Assembly (NCBI GenBank): GCA_026393835.1
Contig: JAPKZK010000085.1
Location: 1-64,000, forward strand
DNA: 64,000 nt
Reading direction: 5' to 3'
Source: Candidatus Aminicenantota bacterium
Lineage (GTDB): Bacteria > Acidobacteriota > Aminicenantia > UBA2199
A program made the translations under genes and the position numbers. The notes below the pieces were generated by a model. That model saw only the letters and a program-made list of their open reading frames with translations, was not told the DNA's origin and ran no database searches. Positions 61,201 through 64,000 of the stretch are shown here, one piece after another (within the stretch, counting starts at the first letter, position 1; the number at the start of each line of letters is the position of its first letter).

Positions 61201-64000
61201 GGTTGGAATTCAAGTCGGCGCGTTTCCTGGCGCCCACGAATTTGCCGGCCCGGGACAAGGGCGGTCAAGGGGAAGGCATTGCTGTAATCGGTCTCAGTGG
61301 GCGTTATCCCCAGGCGCGAAACGTGGCGGAATTCTGGCAAAACCTGTGCGCCGGCAAGGACAGTACCACGGAAATCCCGGCCCGCCGTTGGGATTACCGG
61401 GAGTATTATGATCCCGACCCGGAAAAAGCCAGGGCAGGTAAAATTTATTGCAAGTGGGGTGCTTTTCTCGATGATGAAGATAAATTTGATCCCTTGTTTT
61501 TCAATATTTCACCGGCGGAAGCGGAGACCATCGACCCCCAGGAGCGGATACTCCTGGAAACCGCCTGGGCAGCGTTGGAAGATGCCGGGTATACGCGGGA
61601 AACCCTGGCCCGGCTTGTTGCCCACGGGCAGGGCGCCAATGTAGGGGTGTTTATCGGGTCCACCAGTAACACCTATTTACTGCACGGACCCACGGAGTGG
61701 GACAGGGGGAATTTTGTCTATCCCGGTACTTACCCCTGGTCGTTGTCCAACCGGATATCCTATCAATTTAATTTCAAGGGGCCCAGTTTCACCATCGATA
61801 CCGGGTGTTCATCCTCGCTGATAGCCCTTCACCTGGCCTGCGAGAGTCTTAAGCGGGGGGAATGCCAATTGGCCATGGCCGGCGGGGTCAACCTGTATTT
61901 GCATTACTCCAAATACAACCGGCTCTGCCAGTGGAAAATGTTGTCCCCCACCGGGACATGCCGCGCCTTTGGCGAAGGGGCCGACGGTTTTATCCCCGGG
62001 GAAGGCGTGGGGGCGGTGCTGCTCAAACCGTTGGCCGCAGCTCTCCGGGATAAAGACCATATCTATGCCGTTATAAAAGGCAGCGCCATGAATCATGACG
62101 GCAAAACCAACGGTTATACGGTTCCCAATCCCAATGCCCAGGCGGAAGTAATCGCCCAGGGCCTGGAAAATGCCGATATCGATCCGCGCACCGTCAGTTA
62201 CCTTGAAGCCCACGGGACAGGCACCCTGTTAGGCGACCCAATCGAAATTACCGGGATAACCAAAGCATTCCGGGAGTATACCCGGGACGTGCAATTTTGT
62301 GCGCTGGGGTCGGCCAAAGCGAATGTCGGGCATATGGAAGGCGCCGCCGGGATCGGCGCATTAACCAAGACGCTGCTGCAATTAAAGAACCGGCAGCTTG
62401 TACCTTCGCTCCATTCACAGGGTTTGAACCCCAACATCGATTTCGCGGCATCCCCGGTATATGTCCAGCAGGAACTCAGCGAATGGAAGCAGCCGGTCAT
62501 CGGTGAAAAGGGCAGCGAAAAAAAATATCCCCGGCGGGCCGGCGTCAGCGCTTTCGGCGCCGGTGGGGCCAATGTGCATGTGCTGGTGGAAGAATGGCCG
62601 GGCGAAAATCAGCCGGGGCAAAGGGTTAAGCGGGAAAACACCCCGGGACCCCAGGTTATCGTACTTTCAGCCCGGAATGAAGAACGATTGATAGAATATG
62701 CCGGAAATTTGGCGGCTTACCTTGAAAATTCCAGTATGGTACAGGGGGCGGCCGGCCGGCCTGGCCATCCCGGCGTGGACCTGGAAGAACTGGCTTACAC
62801 TTTGCAGGTAGGCCGGGAGGCCATGAACGAACGACTGGCCGTGATGGCGTCCGGCCCCGGGGAATTGCAGGAAAAATTGTCGCGCTTCAGCCGGGGTGAA
62901 ACCGGTATAGAAGATTTATATAAGGGAAACCTGAAGTCAGGAAGGGGAATCTCCGGGCTTCTACTCCAGGGAAGGGCGGGGGAGGAATTCCTGGGGATGC
63001 TCATCAAAGATCGTGACTACAGCCGGTTGGCTCAATTGTGGGTATCCGGGGTGGATATCGATTGGCAGGTATTTTATCCGGGGGGGCCCCCGGCCCGGGT
63101 ATCTTTGCCCACTTACCCCTTTGCCCGGGAACGCTGCTGGTTCAGAGAGTCCGGGGACTTCAGCCGCGGCATAAGCGCCGGCTGGTCCCGGCAGGACAGG
63201 CTCCATCCCATGCTGGACAGTAATAACTCCAACTTCGAAGAGCAGAAATTTTCGACCCGGTTTACCGGGAACGAGTTTTATCTAACCGATCATGTGGTGG
63301 CAGACCGGAAGGTTTTGCCCGGGGTGGCCTTTATCGAAATGGCGCGGGCGGCCGGTGAAATAGCCGCCGGGGAAAAAGTACGCAAGATTAAAAATATAGT
63401 CTGGGCCAGGCCGGTGGTGGTAGATAGTGACGCCGGTGCGATTAACCTGCGCTTGTATCCGGGCGATGACGCAGTGGAATTTGAAGTGGACAGCGAAGAC
63501 GACGGGAAACAGCCCATTGTGCATGCCCAGGGCAAGTTGGTCTATGAGAACCGTTCCCGGGAAGCAAGCGCTCCCGGACCCGGCAATATGGATACGGAAG
63601 CGATAATGCAGCGCTGCCCGCATGTCATGGAAAGCGGGGAATGTTACCGGTTGTTCAAGGCAGCGGGTTTACAGTACGGTCCTACCTTTCAAGGGATACG
63701 CACACTCCATTATAATGGCAAGGAAGCCCTGGCCCACATCGAGCTGCCGGCGGCAGCCCGGGAAAAAGAAGGTTTTGCCGGTTTTGTACTGCACCCGTCT
63801 TTAATGGATGCCGCCTTGCAAACCGTCATTGCCCTGCTGCCGGGAAAGGAAAATAACCCCCGGGCGCCGTACCTGCCTTTTACCCTGGGGGAAGTGGAGA
63901 TATTCGATTCATTGTCCCCCGATGTTTTGGTATATACGGTCCCTGCCCGGGATAACCAGGCGCCCGGGGCCCGCTTGAATACCTTCGATATCCACATCCT
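43251..64000 (+). CDS. Trans-AT polyketide megasynthase (5' part; continues beyond window)
   Basis: One frame is open from ATG 43251 to the right edge, at least 6916 residues. Order with approximate positions: FkbM methyltransferase (43251-44085, VFDIGANIGLF); FkbH glyceryl-loading domain (44100-45740, D491-x-D-N-T and C501 in QGVCGE); ACP1 (S960). Module 1: KS1 (C1206, H1341, H1387), DH1 (H1691, D1860), KR1 (Y2331, N2335), ACP2 (S2496). Module 2: KS2 (C2760, H2895, H2942), embedded serine-less ACP (A3111), DH2 (H3309 in a shortened loop, D3479), KR2 (Y3970, N3974), ACP3 (S4119). Module 3: KS3 (C4379, H4514, H4561), ACP4 (S4888). Module 4: KS4 (C5141, H5276, H5316), DH4 (H5600, D5777), no KR, ACP5 (S5915). 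Module 5: KS5 (C6186, H6321, H6361), DH5 (H6681, D6853), cut off. No AT domains are present; post-KS linkers end in motifs like ISLPTYPFERERYW. The AT must come from the protein at 35607. FkbH loaders use 1,3-bisphosphoglycerate, so a glyceryl- or lactyl-type starter, perhaps O-methylated by FkbM, is inferred. Confidence 0.93.
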   Translation, partial: MSKKKKPATDKIAGKRAKEESYQLPNGHSVFHLNRYETDFVYHEIFEEQVYLKQGITLRPGDCVFDIGANIGLFSLFILEREPGARVYAFEPAPELHELLRLNTAPYGDRVKTFPNGIAAENTQAVFTFYPQYSILSGFAADFQQDEKILRAGMPTPDRAAGEFESEILDKLAAEKLKGRKEYTCELKTISRVIAEENIQAIDLLKIDAERSELKILQGIDSQDWPKIKQIVMEIHDPQGDMLEEIKNLLDSRGYSLEVREESHFDKTGIVNLYARRSFPREKLFIAATFTAEPLQPALEFWMRELAELGLDLEAHFAPYNQVFQELLNPAGSMVANPSGMNVILVKFDDWLRYREKENQSGGELPAEHLRSTFKEFLAGLAAYADRAAAAMTLLLLCPAAAPYRDEPTFQALAREFQQELADFTSRRSLLTLMSAADYHSAYRVETILDSFTDRLGHIPYTTTYYHFLATLVMRRLYSLKQKPCKVIVLDADNTLWQGVCGEVGAGGVAVEGLFKNFQQFLVRKAGQGFLLCLCSKNAEEDVRGVFAQNENMVLQWEHIVDSRIDWQPKSANILSLASAMNLGSDSFVFVDDNPVECAEVRANCPEVLTLQWPLKPDDGSFLDHWWLLDNFSVTEEDRKRKDSYQSNLEREKIRESSYNFQDFIANLQLQVNISPITPGTLPRVAQLTQRTNQFNFITRRRTANEVQRLLEQNTHEGWTVEVSDRFGAYGLVGVIIAGKQNDYLEVDTFLLSCRVLGRGVEHKMMAWLGEIAVKQELKQVKIDYLKTPKNEPARLFLEPLAAKYAQNQGNGAGGDAGLEFMVPADYLAALTCDTTQNPYEISEGDSAKKTAANTEAVITETAYYQDVRRREALVKRIAAELSDLGHLAGEIDRYLRDKHEKTASEKKEQAPRTEPIAGGENLLQWVIARVKEAFARSLFLSARDLEETAEIDTYLQKDSLKVVEITSALHNDFENIPTTLLFEHRTIKEIARAIVETHREKLSDLLPPAALPGAKLLKKFDQNFLLATGHAFEDAAPGDIAIIGMNGRYPGAGTLEEFWDILKNGESTIAEIPGNRWNWREYYDENGKPGASYCRWGGFIDNIDCFDAPFFHISPREAEMMDPQQRLFLEVVWGLLEDAGYTPQTLGKSTGVFVGVIASDYNTLTSEAALHGECPYRNSDYYQIPNRVSYFFDFQGPSVAVDTACSSAGTALHLACQSLGKGECRSAVAGGLNLFLHPSRFIQYSQMQVLSRDNKCRPFGDGATGTLYGEGIGVLLLKTLNAARQDRDHIYGVIKSSAVNSGGKTNGFTVPNPLAQADLIACALEDAGVDARTISYIEAHGTGTPLGDPIEIRGLTKAFQENSKIENHKSDVGYCAIGSVKSNIGHLESGAATAGIIKILLQMKHGQLAPTLHAEKANPLISFSQTPFYLQQTLTEWRRPVLEEAETGRGKSYPRRAGVSSFGAGGVNTHFLLEEYPDEELPGLGESNDKAAGIPHLVTLSAQTPGRLKANAGQLAAFLRREAGKTARLIDIAYTLQVGRQAMPERLALAVTSIPELEEKLSRFCRDESPIETLYQGSKTGSPNAGLLLEGKEGEEYLKIIIKERKYAKLAQLWVSGLEIDWEMLYRDAQIEPRRISLPTYSFTPERHWLAVKQPGSARLHPFIDSNESNFREQCYKRVLTPGDTFLKDHVVSDRMVLPGVVYFEMARAAGELSYPGRCIKYIRNIVWPRPLILSGPRAEVFISLKPRQDHVVGKAETIDENGARLVHAEWSMSYAPAQDADADAAPRPRDLESMKKACTHRLAGADCYRLLRDIGYRYGESFQVIRELYAGPDQGLARLQLHHEESCPGVMLHPELMDGALQVITAWLGQVDRIPTHPYIPFTVDEVEILAALPPECYARVTKAAAVADQGNSPSSLDRYDVEILDETGRLLVKINGYYPRPFLQAGGAAEEIFYRSHWEGVPITVDREERSIGESLLLFSGDNSIQDALADIPLIRVQPGSAFRQMGHRHFEVNPGQEEDYLKLFQALAPQKFHPTRILHMWSGEETTTLEDQLSRGMYSLVYLSKAILAQAAGEKIQISYVYTHCGGIPQPAYAAVGGMLQTIHRENPNLVFKTIAVEEKNTAAGLAEILRQELREPITGVMEIRFYEQQRQVKQYKEFTFTTGQTGKPGKPGGLLKSGGVYIITGGAGGLGLILAGHLAENYQARLVLCDRSPLTTATSARLKEIENAGAEVFYVQTDVTRQEEVKNLIAAVRSRYRAINGIVHCAGAIRDALVINKTGAEIHEVIAPKVMGALWLDEETRQEDLDFFFLYSSTSANLGHIGQVDYAYANRYLDEFARVREHLRANQQRKGKTISINWPWWRHGGMKLTEQSLKLLQRTYGLQGLETETGLQVFEAALVSPWTHFMLIVGERDRAEKMIRALDNREEQEPRQSLPDQTATPPPPQSLQPGSDTELEQKITTTLKQMVCAILKLPVDQIDGDRKLNEFGFDSITFTTLANEINDRYNLALSPAKFFEFRTLRDLVSYLGRSHRETLVAYYYKPAESPVKKEIKPGIAHDLMDLPQRFFDAWEPVGANEMKPGALDGPVAIIGIAGKMPGSADLEIFWQHLAAGKDLVSEIPADRWDWREYYGHPGQGPNKTDVKWGGFMEEIETFDAQFFGISPREAELMDPQQRLFLETAWKAIEDAGYSPAALSGSRTALFVGVSTNDYNELLKDWGIDIEAHISTGINNSIIANRVSYLLNLRGPSETIDTACSSSLVAVRRGVDCIRSGECEMAIAGGVNVLLRPKFHIAFRKTGMLSETGRCKTFDKQADGYVRSEGVGAVLLKSLDRARADGDHIYAVIRGIVENHGGRAHSLTAPNPQAQSELLIRAYQQARVPIDTVTYIEAHGTGTHLGDPIEINGMTEAFKKLYSEAKQTWPGSKHCGIGAVKTNIGHLESAAGIAGVLKVLLALKHKMLPATVHFRELNPHIRLEDTPFYIVKETRAWECMHDGQDNPIPRRAGISSFGFGGTNVHLVLEEYPDTNPPMEAEKPGPQLVVLSARDEERLRVYAAKIAEFPDQMGIGGKNTRARLETQLRGAAAEIMGVSPGDIDPAEDFNAYGFDAVMQARLTQTLAEITGQEATVTQLSGCTSLESLAQSFGADEGEAPPVTLAGLAHTLRVGREAMNARLALVVNNIAEMQDKLRRYARGETNLEGVYLGNVDPGKKEDPAAVESAVGKEPDRLARLWVAGAHLDWNMVYGENSPRRISLPTYPFARERYWLQKPQKRAAAPHILIDQLDLTTGRPAFNKRFNGQEFFIADHSHILPGVVYLEMIRAAGHLLGVRATTFRNVVWSIPIVAREARPTDGPGKDVRVVLDPKAGAYEFRVMTADSRGHDITHSVGTFIGASALNPGAADESVDITAVLGRCRGGKPEADAYYEHINENGGFFGPRFQGIKEFYYNRQEALARIEINEEQEKDFHEYILHPTLTDSGIQAMVAFGYKLGLKPEIIYLPYVLNELVILNSSTRPAYVYVSVNGDPAGLRPEGMKFNSMLLDKQGRVLVKILGLSLRPLQQSIAAISGEVLKPGTGAPETIYYQSAWRPCPGFDRRGLDAAIPGPFLVFDWDSRFSDLIDDQLVNSKDGLTAAHRAICVTPGQQFRRWDTDGKPMYEIDPCSGSHYLQLAQSLREQNLLPGIILHCWSRPGFSGAGEQLRQQLDLSIHSLFHILQAFMNQPVRDGARLFYFYPGNAGDIQPHYAAAAGFLRSVGLESRKFIYKTIETPGDDKAKLLEILSMEIAGTQPDLEVRYHENLRFIKTLREFNMITGEASPLKEKGVYLISGGLGGLGLIFARRLARSVRARLVLCGRSDLTEKKKSILEELESLGAEVLYIKTDIAVYPEVEHLISGAKARFGHIDGIIHSAGVLRDTFLINKTVEELDSVLAPKVYGTVNLDEATHDENLDFFVLFSSLTAVLGNIGQCDYGYANSFLDHFAHWREALREKGQRSGKTLAIDWPLWKEGGMKMDKRFEEMLAGVKGITVMSSETGLRAFEMGLTQPMSQWGLVEGEREKIEKSFKFREASPQVPAARQTPSADSWEQFQKDLLGLVSELLKIPESKIAFDKNMSQFGFDSISFTEMSQKVNARYQISVTPDVFFEHPTIGSIAQFLWEKYKEPIAQFYQAAVPASTPSVLREPGEPGEPCEPISWSSPTPFQAVAGEKQEPIAIIGVSGVMPQSEDLETFWKCLEGGKDLVTEITPERWQSLGYRGETADKPAAIRAQWGGFLKEVDKFDAEFFNISSREAVLMDPQQRIFLEITWEAIEDAGYKASDLAGSRTGLFVGVANNDYYDVLRDNSDKMDAHVITGIDHSILANRISYTLNLHGPSVSINTACSSSLVAIHHAVEALRSGKCRLAIAGGVNILCSRAYYFSLTSSEVLSPDGRSRAFDRGANGYVRGEGAGAFLLKPLSGALKDGDHIYATIKGTAVNHGGRTASLTAPSVNAQAELLIEAFTGAQVDPYTVSYLEAHGTGTELGDPIEINGIKKAFEEMYRRSGRAWTGEHRTGIGTVKTSIGHLESAAGAAGVIKVLLSMKHKTLPGNIHLKEVNPYIQLEGTPFYFVRENIPWENPVDGQWGVIPRRAGVSSFGFGGANAHVVLEEYEDRRSPGETGPLAQGAQLIVLSARNKDRLMAYARRIADFLKTTPAGVNLSDLAYTLQVGREEMEERLAVVAAGPDEAIDKLERFCRGEEVREEDPGVPGDRGKLAGVARAWLAGDRIDWSSLHTGSSGGSGNGARRVSLPTYPFERKKYWPQVRQVRETANVYHGAMKVSDRPRLILKRKDESPREEGYPVMVHKPQEVVLTGKSGDSSIKIKIKEALAGVLYTGVEGISETKTFLDLGLDSILAIELSKKLGEVFGIELKTNILYSHPTINQLTGHLEGVAVPDSPGAVKSGAFSGPAARGAKEDANSPNYHHSSFIIHHSTQPPWPPEAKNNIAIIGLAGRFPGAGDVEQFWQNLVNGIDSIVEVPAGRWGKDVPGETYRRRGGFLADADCFDPLFFNISPGEAEVMDPQQRVFLEEAWKALEDAGYPDRGMSNKRCGVFVGAAGNDYITRLQDIEGEAPVHAVTANAASVLAGRIAYHLDMKGASFAVDAACSSSLAAIQLACERILDGQLEMALAGGVNILTTPQTHRVLSGAGMLSPSSCHRAFDEQADGFVLGEAVVVFVLKALDRAVADGDHIYGVIKAVGVNQNGRSNGITAPSAPAQAQLARDLYRGAGIDPAVVTYVEAHGTGSKLGDSIEVAALAEVYRRDSGEKNYCALGAVKTNVGHTLAAAGAVGLAKVLMALKYKKIPANLHFQTPNTDIDFSRSAFYVNRALRDWTVRDGVPRTAAVNTFGINGANAHLVVEEAPVVPQPTPDAVRLYYLVQLSAMTREALGRKIRDLVSWLEKEGNRHTIYDIAYTLWMGRSHLPVRTVFVVKETDELRRKLEKLLETYSSDRESIKDLGETSAPPDTRAQQQGEGWLKESNDRDKLEALAGLFLDGVPLDWDSLYPGPGNRRISLPVYPFERERYWLDAARPGARLHPLLDSNESTLDEQCFRKVFSGEEFVFTDHCYNEIKVLPGAAYVEMAWAAGSLANPAQPPVIFKNLTWVQPLMATNGKKTVHVGLYPRGEVVEFEIYSPVPGAPGAQESPSGRLVYAQGALVYKNQAEEQEQAEVIPIEEIKKRALQRTGPEEFYRLIQTSGMHFGPAFQTIRELYRGSNEALSFFELPGAVRAGCESFGIHPSLLDAAFQTSIGMKSDEALRVDQPELPFMLDELQVIKPLTQRGYAYVTLSADKQAGSERAAELDIRVTDETGQVLVRMKNYFGRPIRPHSADFGENPDDRPASSHLQEKAETYLKKILARVAKLPVERIRPKERLEKYGIDSLMIINLNKEMEQHFGKLPRTLFFEYQTLAALAEYMIKEHREKILEKTGATATPGEPVPGIGETAPKSDRLEFKSARFLAPTNLPARDKGGQGEGIAVIGLSGRYPQARNVAEFWQNLCAGKDSTTEIPARRWDYREYYDPDPEKARAGKIYCKWGAFLDDEDKFDPLFFNISPAEAETIDPQERILLETAWAALEDAGYTRETLARLVAHGQGANVGVFIGSTSNTYLLHGPTEWDRGNFVYPGTYPWSLSNRISYQFNFKGPSFTIDTGCSSSLIALHLACESLKRGECQLAMAGGVNLYLHYSKYNRLCQWKMLSPTGTCRAFGEGADGFIPGEGVGAVLLKPLAAALRDKDHIYAVIKGSAMNHDGKTNGYTVPNPNAQAEVIAQGLENADIDPRTVSYLEAHGTGTLLGDPIEITGITKAFREYTRDVQFCALGSAKANVGHMEGAAGIGALTKTLLQLKNRQLVPSLHSQGLNPNIDFAASPVYVQQELSEWKQPVIGEKGSEKKYPRRAGVSAFGAGGANVHVLVEEWPGENQPGQRVKRENTPGPQVIVLSARNEERLIEYAGNLAAYLENSSMVQGAAGRPGHPGVDLEELAYTLQVGREAMNERLAVMASGPGELQEKLSRFSRGETGIEDLYKGNLKSGRGISGLLLQGRAGEEFLGMLIKDRDYSRLAQLWVSGVDIDWQVFYPGGPPARVSLPTYPFARERCWFRESGDFSRGISAGWSRQDRLHPMLDSNNSNFEEQKFSTRFTGNEFYLTDHVVADRKVLPGVAFIEMARAAGEIAAGEKVRKIKNIVWARPVVVDSDAGAINLRLYPGDDAVEFEVDSEDDGKQPIVHAQGKLVYENRSREASAPGPGNMDTEAIMQRCPHVMESGECYRLFKAAGLQYGPTFQGIRTLHYNGKEALAHIELPAAAREKEGFAGFVLHPSLMDAALQTVIALLPGKENNPRAPYLPFTLGEVEIFDSLSPDVLVYTVPARDNQAPGARLNTFDIHI
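46285..46330. repeat. Intergenic-type hairpin repeat inside the synthase linker
   Basis: Between ACP1 and KS1 the DNA reads GGCCAAACTTTTGAAAAAGT and on to TTGATCAAAACTTTT...TTGGCC. AAACTTTT pairs with AAAAGTTT, and GGCCAA with TTGGCC. The central part resembles the intergenic elements at 6384 and 27770. In frame it encodes AKLLKKFDQNFLLA. Confidence 0.55.
52465..52700 (+). other. Embedded carrier-protein domain without the active serine
   Basis: In the KS2-DH2 linker, about 78 residues (3072-3150) form an ACP-like sequence, EIMGVSPGDIDPAEDFNAYG followed by FDAVMQARLTQTLAEITG. The position of the phosphopantetheine serine is A3111. The flanking linker halves (VVLSARDEERL before and GLAHTLRVGREAMNARLAL after) are those that lie next to each other in other modules. 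Confidence 0.85.
58125..58152. repeat. (CATCATT)4 inside the synthase
   Basis: Four perfect heptamers, in frame, encode HHSSFIIHH in the linker between ACP4 and KS4. They are identical to the intergenic microsatellite at 20681-20708. Confidence 0.9.

Noticed and set aside
43438-64000. Many short frames on both strands suggesting a broken synthase gene
   Set aside because: The frame beginning at 43251 was followed through all KS, DH, KR and ACP active sites and module linkers; they stay in one frame to the right edge, so the gene is intact within the window.

Overview
The window reads as a chromosomal segment of an anaerobic, Gram-negative-type bacterium. The envelope type follows from an RND/adaptor/TolC efflux system, and the anaerobic energy metabolism from a Hdr-Mvh type [NiFe] hydrogenase. 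There is no rRNA gene, so taxonomy is inference only. The combination of a trans-AT polyketide megasynthase, AAA-ATPase/PD-(D/E)XK paralogues, a Bacteroidetes-type HU protein and abundant short intergenic repeats suggests a Candidatus Aminicenantes (Acidobacteriota-related) lineage with moderate-to-low confidence.

Layout. 1-6.3 kb: 3' end of an unknown gene, then a MarR-controlled RND efflux operon on the minus strand (marR, TolC, adaptor, permease). 6.5-9.0 kb: a DnaJ-class co-chaperone and dihydrolipoamide dehydrogenase, each with its own sigma70-like promoter. 9.2-17.4 kb: one plus-strand operon with a good promoter, encoding two complementary half-HdrA flavoproteins, a QmoC-like membrane iron-sulfur protein, MvhD, MvhG, MvhA and a maturation protease. 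It is probably a membrane-linked electron-bifurcating or quinone-linked hydrogenase. A soloist histidine kinase follows. 18.9-24.8 kb: an accessory region rich in dispersed repeats, with two AAA-ATPase/nuclease-like paralogues, an HU-like protein, a VapBC pair, a gene remnant and a BrnA-like orphan antitoxin. 24.8-27.7 kb: a MATE exporter and a sulfatase-fold protein lacking the formylglycine residue. 27.8-32.5 kb: the classical rpmH-rnpA-yidD-yidC-jag-mnmE operon, with rnpA interrupted by a one-base shift in an A9 tract. 32.6-33.05 kb: a 21-bp-period repeat array. 33.3-34.6 kb: an NSS-family sodium symporter.

35.0-64.0 kb is a trans-AT polyketide cluster that runs off the right edge: AraC-type regulator, AT-like/AT/ER fusion, fatty acyl-AMP ligase, acyl carrier protein, radical SAM protein, KASIII-like enzyme, and one open reading frame from 43251 past 64000 (at least 6916 residues). 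Its order is FkbM methyltransferase - FkbH glyceryl loader - ACP | KS-DH-KR-ACP | KS-[serine-less ACP]-DH-KR-ACP | KS-ACP | KS-DH-ACP | KS-DH... No AT domain is embedded; the separate AT must charge the carrier proteins.

The most unusual signals are: (i) three unrelated-sequence arrays that share an exact 21-bp (two-helical-turn) period, one butting directly against the -35 box of the HU gene and the largest with 18 in-phase units; (ii) a serine-less carrier-protein domain embedded in the KS2-DH2 linker; (iii) intergenic repeat sequences found inside linkers of the megasynthase; (iv) the split HdrA pair with a QmoC-like anchor fused into a hydrogenase operon; (v) a spore-photolyase-like radical SAM protein in the polyketide cluster.
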